Source: Lachnospiraceae bacterium | Lineage (GTDB): Bacteria; Bacillota; Clostridia; Lachnospirales; Lachnospiraceae | Direction of reading: 5' to 3' | Length of the DNA: 64,000 nt | NCBI GenBank assembly: GCA_017509985.1 | Contig: JAFWOE010000045.1 | Span: 32,842 to 96,841, forward strand | Part shown: positions 55,454-63,867 of the stretch, one piece after another | Layout of the letters: each line of letters begins with the position of its first letter | Position numbering within the stretch: the stretch's first letter is position 1 | The notes under the pieces: generated by a model | Database searches by the model: none | Told to the model about the DNA's origin: nothing | What the model saw: the letters and a program-made list of their open reading frames with translations, nothing else | Position numbers and translations under genes: made by a program

Positions 55454-55952
55454 ATTCTTTCCACTTCAGCCGGTGCAGTTCGCCGGCTTTTTCCAGCCCG
55501 GCGTAATCGATATGCCGAAGAGCTTCGTAAAGCGCGATCGCGGCAGCGTTCGAAAGATTCAGTGAACGCTCTCCCGCTTTCATCGGTATTCTTACGCACC
55601 GATCCGGATGCTCCGCCAGGATCTCTTCCGGAATGCCGGCGCTTTCGCTCCCGAACATCAGATAATCCCCGTCAGCGTAATCCGCTTCAGCGATCGTCCG
55701 GTGCGCCTTGGTCGTAATGTACCAGATGCGGGTACCCTCGTGCGCGGCAAGAAAATCTTCGTAGGAGTCATATTCCCGTACATTCAGCCGCGGCCAGTAG
55801 TCGAGGCCTGCCCGGGCTACAGACTTCTCATCCGTAAAAAAGCCGAGCGGGCGGATCAGATGCAGGCCCGCTCCCGCACAGATGCAGGTCCTGCCGATAG
55901 CGCCGGTGTTGCCGGGCTGTTCCGGTTCATGCAAAACAATATCAATACTCAT
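55452..55952 (-). CDS. trmL: tRNA (cytidine(34)-2'-O)-methyltransferase
   Basis: SPOUT-fold enzyme that methylates the wobble ribose of tRNA-Leu. The 166-residue protein has PEQPGNTGAIGRTC near residue 10, HLIRPLGFFTDEKSVARAGL near 32, LMFGSESAGIPEEIL and the knot segment RSLNLSNAAAIALYEALR. All are family hallmarks. Confidence 0.94.
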   Translation of the reverse strand: MSIDIVLHEPEQPGNTGAIGRTCICAGAGLHLIRPLGFFTDEKSVARAGLDYWPRLNVREYDSYEDFLAAHEGTRIWYITTKAHRTIAEADYADGDYLMFGSESAGIPEEILAEHPDRCVRIPMKAGERSLNLSNAAAIALYEALRHIDYAGLEKAGELHRLKWKE

Positions 55953-56056
55953 GGCTCTAAATTATATATAGACTGCGGATTAAAGCAAGGGTGTTTCAGA
56001 AAAACGTTGTCCTGTTCCATAGATATGCATATTTTTCGTTATACGGCCCGCTTCCA

Positions 56057-56084
56057 TTTACATTTTTAAATCCTGGAGTATAAT
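56057..56084 (+). promoter_or_regulatory. Promoter of the DegV-family gene
   Basis: TTTACA (56057-56062), a 16-base spacer and TATAAT (56079-56084), 86 bases before the ATG. A hairpin ATCCCGC/GCGGGAT (56119-56125 / 56141-56147) lies in the leader, just before the ribosome binding site. Confidence 0.7.
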
Positions 56085-56169
56085 AATAAAAATAATAGTA
56101 TTAAGTTCATACTAAAAAATCCCGCTCCGCATCAGAATCCGCGGGATAATCACAGAGGAAGTACTGTTT

Positions 56170-57039
56170 ATGTCTGAAAAAAGAACAGCCGTAATTACCG
56201 ACAGCAACAGCGGGATCTTCGCTGAAGAAGCAAAAGAAAAAGGCATCTTCGTCGTTCCGATGCCTGTCGTTCTGGATATGAACTCCTATTATGAAGGAGT
56301 AGATATAACACACAAAGAGCTCTGCGAGCATCTTTCCAAAGGCCTCCCGGCTTCGACCTCGCAGCCTTCCCCTGCCGACGTGACCGGCGCATGGGAAGAA
56401 GCTTTCAAAGAAGGTTATGATGAAATCGTTTACATCCCGATGTCGAGCAGCCTGAGCAGCTCCTACGAGACCGCCGCGGCTCTCGCGCAGGATTATGAAG
56501 GCAAAGTTTTTGTTGCGGACAACCGCCGCGTTTCGGTCACATTGAGGCATTCCGTGGAAGACGCGATCCACTGCAGGGACAACGGCGCAGGCGCCGAAGA
56601 GATCTGCCGCCGGCTGGAAGAATCCGCCGGGGATTCGCTGATCTTCATCGGTGTGGAAACGCTGAAATATCTGAAGGCCAACGGACGAGTGACCCCCGCC
56701 GGTGCGGCGATCGGAACGCTCCTCGGCATCCGGCCGCTTCTCGTGATCGAAGGCGGAAAGCTGGACGCCTACGCAAAGGTCCGCGGCACGAAAAAATGTA
56801 TGGAACGCGAGATCGCAGCCATACGCGAATATTACGATACGGTTCCCAAAGAAGGGAAACGGATCCGCATCAGCGCCGCCGGCAGCTATGCAGATCCGAA
56901 AAATGCCGATATCTGGCATGCAATGGTCCAGGATGCCTTCCCGGAAGAGAATGTCGACTATGATCCGCTGACGCTTTCCATCAGCTGCCATGTCGGCCTA
57001 GATTCTTTTGGTGTCGGGATGAGCCTCCTGCCGGAGTGA
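56170..57039 (+). CDS. DegV family fatty-acid-binding protein
   Basis: 289 residues. The DegV signature VITDSNSGIFAEEAKEKGIF is near residue 10. STSQPSPADVTGAWEEAF, IPMSSSLSSSYETA and the late RISAAGSYADPKNADIW fit too. DegV proteins (FakB-like) hold fatty acids for phosphorylation by FakA. No FakA kinase is in the window. It is a single gene with its own promoter and converges on the MoaE-like gene. Confidence 0.93.
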   Translation: MSEKRTAVITDSNSGIFAEEAKEKGIFVVPMPVVLDMNSYYEGVDITHKELCEHLSKGLPASTSQPSPADVTGAWEEAFKEGYDEIVYIPMSSSLSSSYETAAALAQDYEGKVFVADNRRVSVTLRHSVEDAIHCRDNGAGAEEICRRLEESAGDSLIFIGVETLKYLKANGRVTPAGAAIGTLLGIRPLLVIEGGKLDAYAKVRGTKKCMEREIAAIREYYDTVPKEGKRIRISAAGSYADPKNADIWHAMVQDAFPEENVDYDPLTLSISCHVGLDSFGVGMSLLPE

Positions 57040-57429
57040 TCAGTACTCTTCCCTCTCCACCACACATTCATTTTTAATATACCCTACCAGGCTCTGCAGG
57101 GCGTCGATCACGTGCGGGCGGATATCTCCGCCAATCATAACGTACATAATGTCGTCGCCGACTTTGAGTTCTCCTTCGTTCAGCCAGACGCGGACGTAAA
57201 AGATCCCGTCCATTTTACAGGTCTCTTCGATCGCGGCGTTTACTTTTTCTTCGTCATACGCAAAGTACATGCCGGCGACCGGTTTTGTATTCTCTTCTCC
57301 GAAGCGAACCTTCGCCTTGGCTGTCTGGCGCACTACACCGTTGTGCACCAGAAACATACCGGAGCTTGCTGCCTTCGGGTCCGCTTTTGCTTCTTTCATC
57401 CACTGGTCCATCGATGGTGATTCTTTCAT
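57040..57429 (-). CDS. MoaE-like molybdopterin synthase family protein
   Basis: 129 residues resembling the MoaE (large subunit of molybdopterin synthase) branch found in anaerobic Firmicutes: SSGMFLVHNGVVRQTAKAKV, then VAGMYFAYDEEKVNAAIEET, YVRVWLNEGELKVGDDIMYV and IGGDIRPHVIDALQSLVG. GGAGAG precedes the ATG. No MoaD gene is adjacent. The link to cofactor synthesis is by family only. Confidence 0.75.
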   Translation of the reverse strand: MKESPSMDQWMKEAKADPKAASSGMFLVHNGVVRQTAKAKVRFGEENTKPVAGMYFAYDEEKVNAAIEETCKMDGIFYVRVWLNEGELKVGDDIMYVMIGGDIRPHVIDALQSLVGYIKNECVVEREEY

Positions 57430-57445
57430 GATGTCTCTCCTTTTT

Positions 57446-57472
57446 GGCGACAGGGGACGGTCCTGCGTCGCC
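57446..57472. repeat. REP-like inverted repeat
   Basis: GGCGAC (57446-57451) and GTCGCC (57467-57472) flank AGGGGACGGTCCT. The GACAGGGGACGGTC core recalls a dispersed palindromic element often linked to IS200-like (REP-associated) transposases in Firmicutes. It lies between murF and the MoaE-like gene. Confidence 0.6.
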
Positions 57473-57478
57473 GCTGTT

Positions 57479-58846
57479 TCATTTCAGGTACTTTACGATC
57501 TCGTCAAACTCCATAAAATGCGAAGCTTTGACCAGAATGATATCGTCTTTCTTCAGCACCGCCGGCAAGTCTGCGATCAGCTCTTCTTTGGTATCGTAAT
57601 ACCGCACCGTCCGTCCGGTGAGCTGTTTTTCGGCGTACGCTTCTTCGGCACCGCGGCCGAGCTCACGGCATAAGGTCCCGACACAGCAGAGCACTTCGAT
57701 ATTAAGGCCGCCCAAATGCGCGCCGACTTCGTAGTGCAGCTTTGCAGAAGCATCGGCCAGGTCGCCCATGTCGCCCAGGATCGCAACATGTCTTCCGTTC
57801 ATTTCGGAAAGGGCCGAAAGCGAGGCTTTCATGGACATGGGATTCGCGTTGTAGCAGTCGTCCACTACGATATAGTCATCGGTCCTGTTGAGCATGAAGC
57901 GGCCGTCGATGGACCGGTATTTTTCGATACCTGCAGCAATCATTTCCGCGTCCAGGCCCAGTTCCACGCCTACGCCCGCCGCCGCCATGGCGTTCATGAC
58001 CATGTGCGCGCCCGGCATATTCACGGTCGTTTCGATCCTGCCGATCGGCGAATCGATCTCGATAAAGCTTCCGAATTCATCTTTATCCTTAATGACCGCA
58101 GTCAGTTCGTTCTTCTCCCCGAAGCCGTAGAACAGCGGGGCTTTGCCCTGAACGGCCGTCACCGTCCGGAGTTTTTCGTCATCTCCGTTCAGCACGGCTC
58201 TTCCGCCCGGCTTCATATGATCAAACATCTCGGTCTTGGCCTTCAGGACACCGTTCCTGTCGCCCAATTTCTCCAGATGACAGTCGCCGATATTGGTGAG
58301 CACGCAGATGTCCGGCTTCGCGATCCCGGCCAGCACATGCATCTGTCCGAAATCGTCAATGCCCAGCTCCAGTACGGCCGCTGTATGCTCTTTTTCCAGT
58401 TCAAAGATGGTCAGCGGCAGCCCCAGCTCGTTGTTGAAGTTCGCCTGCGTCTTCAGCACATTGAACTTCTGTGAAAGGACCGAAGCGATCATCTCCTTCG
58501 TACTGGTCTTGCCGACCGATCCCCCGACCGCTATGACCGGTATCCCGGCCTTCAGAAGTATTTCCCGCGCAATGTTCTGCAGCGCGGTCAGCGTGGAATC
58601 CGTAAGGATATAAGGCACTGCCAGTCCCGGCAGCTCCTTTTCGGAAATAATGCCCGCGGCGCCTTTTTCCAGCGCACTTTCAATGTAGTCGTGTCCGTCG
58701 GCCTTTCCACCTTTGATGCAGGCGAACAGGCTTCCTTTTACAACCTTTCGGCTGTCTGTGGTTATGGATGTGATTGTCGTGTTTTTCTCTCCGAAAAACC
58801 GACCCTGGGAAAACTTCGCCAGGGTCTTAAGATCAAAAGGAATCAT
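57479..58846 (-). CDS. murF: UDP-N-acetylmuramoyl-tripeptide--D-alanyl-D-alanine ligase
   Basis: Adds D-Ala-D-Ala to the peptidoglycan precursor in the cytosol. The 455-residue protein has SRKVVKGSLFACIKGGKADG near residue 32, the ATP loop VGGSVGKTSTKEMI near 108, and VVDDCYNANPMSMKASL near 323, the MurF hallmark. It overlaps the ddl stop by four bases, placing it directly after the enzyme that makes its substrate. Confidence 0.97.
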   Translation of the reverse strand: MIPFDLKTLAKFSQGRFFGEKNTTITSITTDSRKVVKGSLFACIKGGKADGHDYIESALEKGAAGIISEKELPGLAVPYILTDSTLTALQNIAREILLKAGIPVIAVGGSVGKTSTKEMIASVLSQKFNVLKTQANFNNELGLPLTIFELEKEHTAAVLELGIDDFGQMHVLAGIAKPDICVLTNIGDCHLEKLGDRNGVLKAKTEMFDHMKPGGRAVLNGDDEKLRTVTAVQGKAPLFYGFGEKNELTAVIKDKDEFGSFIEIDSPIGRIETTVNMPGAHMVMNAMAAAGVGVELGLDAEMIAAGIEKYRSIDGRFMLNRTDDYIVVDDCYNANPMSMKASLSALSEMNGRHVAILGDMGDLADASAKLHYEVGAHLGGLNIEVLCCVGTLCRELGRGAEEAYAEKQLTGRTVRYYDTKEELIADLPAVLKKDDIILVKASHFMEFDEIVKYLK

Positions 58847-59871
58847 TTTCTCTCCTGTTTAAAGCCCATAAGGATCTCACAGAGTTCCTCATAACTGATG
58901 CCAAGCGCCGCCGCTTCCTGCGGGATCAGGCTGGTCGGGGTCATGCCGGGAAGCGTATTCGCCTCGAGACAGTAGATCTTCCACTCCCTGTCCATGATGA
59001 AATCCATGCGGCTGTAGCCGCCGATCATCAGCGCGTCCGCGGCCTCGACCGCCATCTGCTGCATTTCCTTGCGCTTCTCTTCCGGAAGATCCGCGGGGCA
59101 ATCTTCCCGCGTCATCCCGTTGTATTTGTTCTCGTAATCGTAAAATCCGTCGGGAACAATAATCTCCACGACCGGATACGGCTTGCGGCCGATCACCGCC
59201 ACGGAAAACTCACGGCCGTCGATATAGTCTTCGACCAGCGCGCGGTTTTCAAACTCAAAAGCGGTTTCGAGCGCTTCTTTATATTCATACTCGGTCCGGG
59301 CGATCGTCACGCCAACGCTCGACCCGCCCTGCAGGGGTTTTACCACGACCGGCAGGTTCAGCCCGTGGCCGGAAAGCGTCTTGTCCAGATCGTTCTTATT
59401 GATCACAAAGCCTTTCGGCGTAGGCACTCCGAAATAATTGAACAGGATCTTTGTCAGTCCCTTATCCATGGCAAGGGCGCTGCCGAGATATCCGCAGCCG
59501 GAATAATTGATCCCGAAAAGGTCAAACGCGGCCTGGACCTTTCCGTCCTCTCCGTTCGCCCCGTGCAGCGCCAGGAAGACTTTGTCGGCTTCCTGACAGA
59601 GCCGGATCACGTTCGGGCCGAAAAACTCCCTGCGCGTCTTCGCTTCTGCAAAAACCTGCCCGGTAGCCGCCTTCATCGCATCGGCCGCGTCGTCAATGTT
59701 CTGCACGAAGGTATAGGCCTTTTCGGCCTCTTCGTCCGGAACGCCGCGGAAGACGTCCATAAAATACGTATCATACCCCTTGCTCTGAAAAGCTTTCGCC
59801 GCACCGGCGCCCGATACAATGGAGATATCGCGCTCGGTGCTTGTTCCGCCTGCAAGTACAGCAATCTTCAT
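58843..59871 (-). CDS. ddl: D-alanine--D-alanine ligase
   Basis: Joins two D-Ala for murF. The 342-residue ATP-grasp enzyme has LAGGTSTERDISIVSG near residue 6, ALHGANGEDGKVQAAFDLFG near 98, KPLQGGSSVGVTIA near 178 and YCLEANTLPGMTPTSLIPQ near 303. The last two match the family signatures. Tyr in the active-site loop was not checked, so D-Ala versus D-Lac specificity is not claimed. Confidence 0.97.
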   Translation of the reverse strand: MKIAVLAGGTSTERDISIVSGAGAAKAFQSKGYDTYFMDVFRGVPDEEAEKAYTFVQNIDDAADAMKAATGQVFAEAKTRREFFGPNVIRLCQEADKVFLALHGANGEDGKVQAAFDLFGINYSGCGYLGSALAMDKGLTKILFNYFGVPTPKGFVINKNDLDKTLSGHGLNLPVVVKPLQGGSSVGVTIARTEYEYKEALETAFEFENRALVEDYIDGREFSVAVIGRKPYPVVEIIVPDGFYDYENKYNGMTREDCPADLPEEKRKEMQQMAVEAADALMIGGYSRMDFIMDREWKIYCLEANTLPGMTPTSLIPQEAAALGISYEELCEILMGFKQERK

Positions 59872-59893
59872 ATCGTTCTCCTCAGTTCAAACA

Positions 59894-59928
59894 TGCCCGC
59901 CTAAGCCAGTTTACGGCTTAAAACGGGC
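59894..59928. repeat. Stem-loop between the L,D-transpeptidase gene and ddl
   Basis: GCCCG/CGGGC (59894-59898 / 59924-59928) enclosing TAAGCC/GGCTTA (59902-59907 / 59915-59920). No T-run follows on the minus strand, so it is at best a partial terminator or a processing site in a murein operon. Confidence 0.55.
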
Positions 59929-59961
59929 CATGTCTTTGCTTCAGTAATACTCTTTTTGCAA

Positions 59962-61419
59962 TCAGCCTGCTACAAGATCTTCCGTGGGATCCGGCCCGTG
60001 AACCTGGTCCAGCGAATAGTAGACGACGACCGGATCGCCGATCTCCATGTGCCCGAAGACGATCCGGACAGCATCATAAGGCGTGTTCAGACAGCCGTGG
60101 CTTCCGTTGGAGATATAGAAAGTCTTTGTATAGTCACTGGCCGCCTGCCAGCTGGCATCGTGAATGCCGCATTCCCCGTTGAAAGGCATCCAGTAGGATG
60201 AGAACGCATCCGGGAAGGTCGTGAACCACCAGTCGTTCTTCTTGGCATCGATGGCCCACACACTGCCGGAGGGTGTCGAAAAGCCCTTCTCCACACATCC
60301 GGAAATAATCGGTGTGGTCACCAAAAGCTCACCGTTTTCATATGCCCACATAGTTTGCTCGGAAATACAGACCTCCACATAACGTCCGCCGATATCGTTT
60401 TCCGCACGACTGTTTGCGGTGTAGAAATACGCCGGTTCTACTGTCATCTGACTGCCCTGATAGATATACTGGATCAGCTGCGCGGTCGTGGTTTCGGTAT
60501 CCATTGCCCAACCGTAATCGCCGCCGCCCTCCAGCTCGATCGGTACGCCGTAGGAAGTCATAAACGTTCTCGGCAGGCCGAAGGTGTCGGTAGCGTAAGC
60601 CATCTCTTCGACCCAGGCAGCGACCTGGCTTTCATCCAGAAGGCACGAACCGTCCGGCTGTTCGATCATCCAGCCGCGGATCAGTTCCTTGTCGACCTTC
60701 CACTGGCGGTCTGTGAAATCATAAGTGATGTCCGCGCTGATCAGTCGGTTCGACTGCTCCATTGCCGCTACAAGGTCCGGTGCGTCTTTCAGGACTTCCG
60801 GCTTATAATATACGTCAGCCTCTTCCAGATCCACGTTCAGGTCCAGATTGGTAAGCGCGTTTTCGATCAGGGTGACGACCTTGGCCTCGTCGGCCTCATT
60901 GCCTTCCACTTCGGGAACGATAAAGAACCCGTTCGGATCCTCGTCGATATAGGCATCTTCCGGCTTGGTGATATTCTCCGGCTGCATGCAGTCCAGATTC
61001 TCTACAAGGAACGGAATGTCCTCTTTGTTATAGTCAAACGCGGACTCTACGGTGAATTCCCGGGTTCCGTTGAGATAATAATGCCACAGCTCGACATCCT
61101 GGTCTTCCATAAGCTGATCCACGGATCCGTCGTCAACGTATTTCAGTCCGAGATCCGTACCGGTAAGCTCTTCGGTCTTTCCGCCGCGTTCCTTGATCTC
61201 CAGCTTAAAGCTGTCGACCTTCTGCTGAAGCAGTTCCTTGACCTGGGGCACCGTCATCTGTGTGCAGTCCGTCCCGTTGATAATGGTTCCCGGCATAAAC
61301 TTATCCTGATAGTAGCTCATGCCATAATTATTGATCATTCCGGACGCAAAGTGATGAACACCGATGATACCGCATGCCGATGCTGCAATAATGATCAGAG
61401 CGACTTTCCAGTTTTTCAT
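59962..61419 (-). CDS. L,D-transpeptidase (YkuD) with N-terminal membrane anchor
   Basis: Forms or remodels 3-3 cross-links, or anchors proteins to peptidoglycan, outside the membrane. 485 residues. An N-terminal helix (WKVALIIIAASACGIIGV) is followed by a region (about 45-330) with two putative peptidoglycan-binding_4-type domains (NGTDCTQMTVPQVKELLQQK and the later RLISADITYDFTDRQWKV). The C-terminal YkuD domain has the catalytic SNGSHGCLNTPYDA with the Cys near residue 452. It lies 90 bases before ddl, completing a cell-wall group. Confidence 0.93.
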   Translation of the reverse strand: MKNWKVALIIIAASACGIIGVHHFASGMINNYGMSYYQDKFMPGTIINGTDCTQMTVPQVKELLQQKVDSFKLEIKERGGKTEELTGTDLGLKYVDDGSVDQLMEDQDVELWHYYLNGTREFTVESAFDYNKEDIPFLVENLDCMQPENITKPEDAYIDEDPNGFFIVPEVEGNEADEAKVVTLIENALTNLDLNVDLEEADVYYKPEVLKDAPDLVAAMEQSNRLISADITYDFTDRQWKVDKELIRGWMIEQPDGSCLLDESQVAAWVEEMAYATDTFGLPRTFMTSYGVPIELEGGGDYGWAMDTETTTAQLIQYIYQGSQMTVEPAYFYTANSRAENDIGGRYVEVCISEQTMWAYENGELLVTTPIISGCVEKGFSTPSGSVWAIDAKKNDWWFTTFPDAFSSYWMPFNGECGIHDASWQAASDYTKTFYISNGSHGCLNTPYDAVRIVFGHMEIGDPVVVYYSLDQVHGPDPTEDLVAG

Positions 61420-61477
61420 TTTCTACCTCATTTTTGTGCCGGCAAAAACACAGGAATACACAGGTACGGCCTTTCCC

Positions 61478-62773
61478 TTATGCCTTCTCCGCAATCAGCT
61501 TTTCCAGGCTGGCGATCTTAACGCAGTTCGCGAAAAGATAGGATGCCTGTTCCAGTTCGTCCTTCTCAGGCATACTCGGAGCGATCCGGATGTTTGAATC
61601 ATGCGGATCGTTATGGTAGGGGAAAGTAGCGCCGGCACCCGTTAATACCAATCCTGCTTCTTTCGCCATATTTACGATTTTTTTGGCGCATCCTTCCATT
61701 GCATCAAATGAAATGAAGTATCCGCCTCTGGGTAAAGTATACCTTGAAATGCCCAGTCCTTCAAGTTCTTTCTTCAGGATGGCATTGACGAGCATGAACT
61801 TGGGACGCATAAATCCGGCATGCTTGTCCATCTGCATTTTCATACCGTTGAAATCCTTAAAGAATTTCACATGCCTCAGCTGGTTGATCTTATCGTGGCT
61901 GATGATCTGGAAGGACATATGCTTTTTCATCTCCGCCACGTTCGCTTTGGAGGAGGCAAAAGCCGCGATCCCGGCGCCGGCATACGTGATCTTGGATGTC
62001 GAAGCAAACAGGAAGACCATATCGGGATTGCCGTTGGCTTCGCAGCGCTCCAGGATATTTGCAAGCTCGTCCCTCTCGTCCGGCTCGGTAGCCAGGCGGT
62101 GCAGAGCGTAGGCGTTGTCCCAGAAAATGCGGAAATCCTTTGCCGCCGGCTGCAGCTTCGAGAAGCGCTCCACCGTCTCTTTGGAATAAACGATGCCCTG
62201 GGGATTGGAATACTTCGGGACGCACCAGATGCCCTTGACTGCAGGATCTGTGTTCACGTATTTCTCGACCAGGTCCATATCCGGTCCTTCATCCGTCATC
62301 GGGATATTGATCATCTCCACGCCGAAATACTCGGTCACGCCGAAATGGCGGTCATATCCGGGCACCGGGCAGAGGAATTTGACTTTGTCCAGCTTGCTCC
62401 AGGGCGTGCTGCCAAGAAAGCCGTGGGTGAAGCCGCGGGATACGGTATCGAACATGATGTTCAGGCTCGCGTTGCCGCAGACGATGACCTGGTCCGCCGG
62501 AGCGCCCATCAGTTCGCCCATAAGCTTTCTTGCTTCCGGGATGCCCTCGACACAGCCGTAGTTGCGGCAGTCCGTTCCGCCCTCGGTCCTGCAGTCTTCG
62601 TTTTTGCTCAGTACAGTAAGAAGGCCTTCGCTCAAGTCCAGCTGCGCCTTTGAAGGCATGCCCCTGGACATATCCAGAGATATCCCTCTGGCTTTAAACT
62701 CTTCGTAACGGGCCTTTTCCGTTTCAAGCGTGTTTTTCAGTTCGTCGATCGTCATCTCACTGTACGGTTTCAT
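61478..62773 (-). CDS. Class I/II PLP-dependent aminotransferase
   Basis: 431 residues. The fold-type I PLP lysine is in FASTSKITYAGAGIAAF near residue 260, with GNASLNIMF near 103 and WCVPKYSNPQGIVYSKETVE near 190. This layout, with an N-terminal LSRGMPSK-like LDMSRGMPSKAQLDLSEG, is that of the aspartate-aminotransferase/MocR-like group without a DNA-binding domain. Substrate unassigned. The ATG follows a GGAGG-type site. Confidence 0.9.
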   Translation of the reverse strand: MKPYSEMTIDELKNTLETEKARYEEFKARGISLDMSRGMPSKAQLDLSEGLLTVLSKNEDCRTEGGTDCRNYGCVEGIPEARKLMGELMGAPADQVIVCGNASLNIMFDTVSRGFTHGFLGSTPWSKLDKVKFLCPVPGYDRHFGVTEYFGVEMINIPMTDEGPDMDLVEKYVNTDPAVKGIWCVPKYSNPQGIVYSKETVERFSKLQPAAKDFRIFWDNAYALHRLATEPDERDELANILERCEANGNPDMVFLFASTSKITYAGAGIAAFASSKANVAEMKKHMSFQIISHDKINQLRHVKFFKDFNGMKMQMDKHAGFMRPKFMLVNAILKKELEGLGISRYTLPRGGYFISFDAMEGCAKKIVNMAKEAGLVLTGAGATFPYHNDPHDSNIRIAPSMPEKDELEQASYLFANCVKIASLEKLIAEKA

Positions 62774-62810
62774 TTCATTTCCTCCGGATGTATTATTTTC
62801 TTAACTTGTT

Positions 62811-63668
62811 TTACAGAGTCCATCTTCCGCACGAACCGCAGGGCAGGATCAGCCCCGAAGACGTGACCGGAAGTCCCACTTCGTCCGACTGAGCGCTCCC
62901 GCCCTTCTCTTTCAGCGCAGAGCTTAAGATATACGTCAGGACGGATGCGGCCAGGCCGGTCGTGTAGGAATTGATCACAAAGAAAAGAGGATCGCCGCTT
63001 AGGATCTGCGAGCAGAGAACGACAAAATCGTAAAGCGAATCTTCCAGCTTCCAGATCTCGCCCTTCGGCCCCCTCCCGTAGGAAGGCGGGTCCATGATCA
63101 CAGCATCGTAGGTGTTTCCCCTGCGGATCTCCCGCTCGATGAATTTGCGGCAGTCGTCCACAAGCCAGCGGATGGGTTTGTCCGCAAGGCCGGAAGAGGC
63201 GGCGTTTTCCTTCGCCCAGCCGACCATGCCCTTGGAAGCATCCACGTGGGTCACCGAAGCGCTGGCCGCCGCGCACGCCAGCGTAGCCCCGCCGGTATAC
63301 GCAAAGAGATTCAGAACGCGGATCTTCCGCCCTGAATTCTGTATCTTTTCCCGCATCCAGTCCCAGTTGACGGCCTGCTCCGGGAAAAGCCCGGTGTGTT
63401 TGAAACTGAAAGGCTTGAGATTGAACCGAAGGCCCTTGTAGCCGATCTCCCACTGCTTCGGCAGATCGAAGATCTCCCACTCCCCGCCGCCTTTGCTGCT
63501 GCGGTGATAGCGGGCATTGGCCTTTTTCCACAGAGGATGCGTTTTCGGCGTTTTCCAGACCGCCTGCGGATCGGGACGGATGAGGATATATTCGCCCCAT
63601 CTCTCCAGACGTTCTCCTTCCGAAGCGTCCAGGATCTCATAATCTTTCCAGTCGTTTGATGCCCACAT
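62811..63668 (-). CDS. SAM-dependent methyltransferase (RlmI/RlmK-like)
   Basis: 285 residues from the ATG at 63668 (MWASNDWKDYEILD), AGAGG eight bases upstream. An ATG nine codons earlier is less likely. It is a class I fold: motif I RVLNLFAYTGGATLACAAA near residue 130, DASKGMVGWAKEN, and the NPPF-like MDPPSYGRGPKG near 205 that marks N- or C5-methyltransferases of nucleic acids. It resembles 23S rRNA methyltransferases of the RlmI/K group but lacks the PUA domain. Target unknown. Confidence 0.88.
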   Translation of the reverse strand: MWASNDWKDYEILDASEGERLERWGEYILIRPDPQAVWKTPKTHPLWKKANARYHRSSKGGGEWEIFDLPKQWEIGYKGLRFNLKPFSFKHTGLFPEQAVNWDWMREKIQNSGRKIRVLNLFAYTGGATLACAAASASVTHVDASKGMVGWAKENAASSGLADKPIRWLVDDCRKFIEREIRRGNTYDAVIMDPPSYGRGPKGEIWKLEDSLYDFVVLCSQILSGDPLFFVINSYTTGLAASVLTYILSSALKEKGGSAQSDEVGLPVTSSGLILPCGSCGRWTL

Positions 63669-63701
63669 AGGTGTGTCCTCTTTTTGATTATACAAGTTAA
63701 G

Positions 63702-63730
63702 ATTATAAATCCTGCATTTTAATCCGTCAA
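63702..63730 (-). promoter_or_regulatory. Promoter of the methyltransferase-aminotransferase unit
   Basis: On the minus strand, TTGACG (63725-63730), a 17-base spacer and TATAAT (63702-63707), 34 bases before the ATG at 63668. Confidence 0.8.
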
Positions 63731-63801
63731 TCGGTAATTAGACGAATTATTTTGCAGGATTTGAATATGCTTCATGCAAAACAACAGCTGTAAAAGGAGC
63801 T

Positions 63802-63854
63802 GTACCGGCGTTTGACTGCGTCCGCAGCACTTTTAAGACCGGATATGCCGGTAC
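63802..63854. repeat. Interrupted palindrome near the right edge
   Basis: Perfect arms GTACCGGC (63802-63809) and GCCGGTAC (63847-63854) enclose a smaller CTGCG/CGCAG hairpin (63816-63827). It lies between the methyltransferase promoter and the insertion-sequence-like end. Confidence 0.7.
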
Positions 63855-63867
63855 CCCGCAGTATAAA

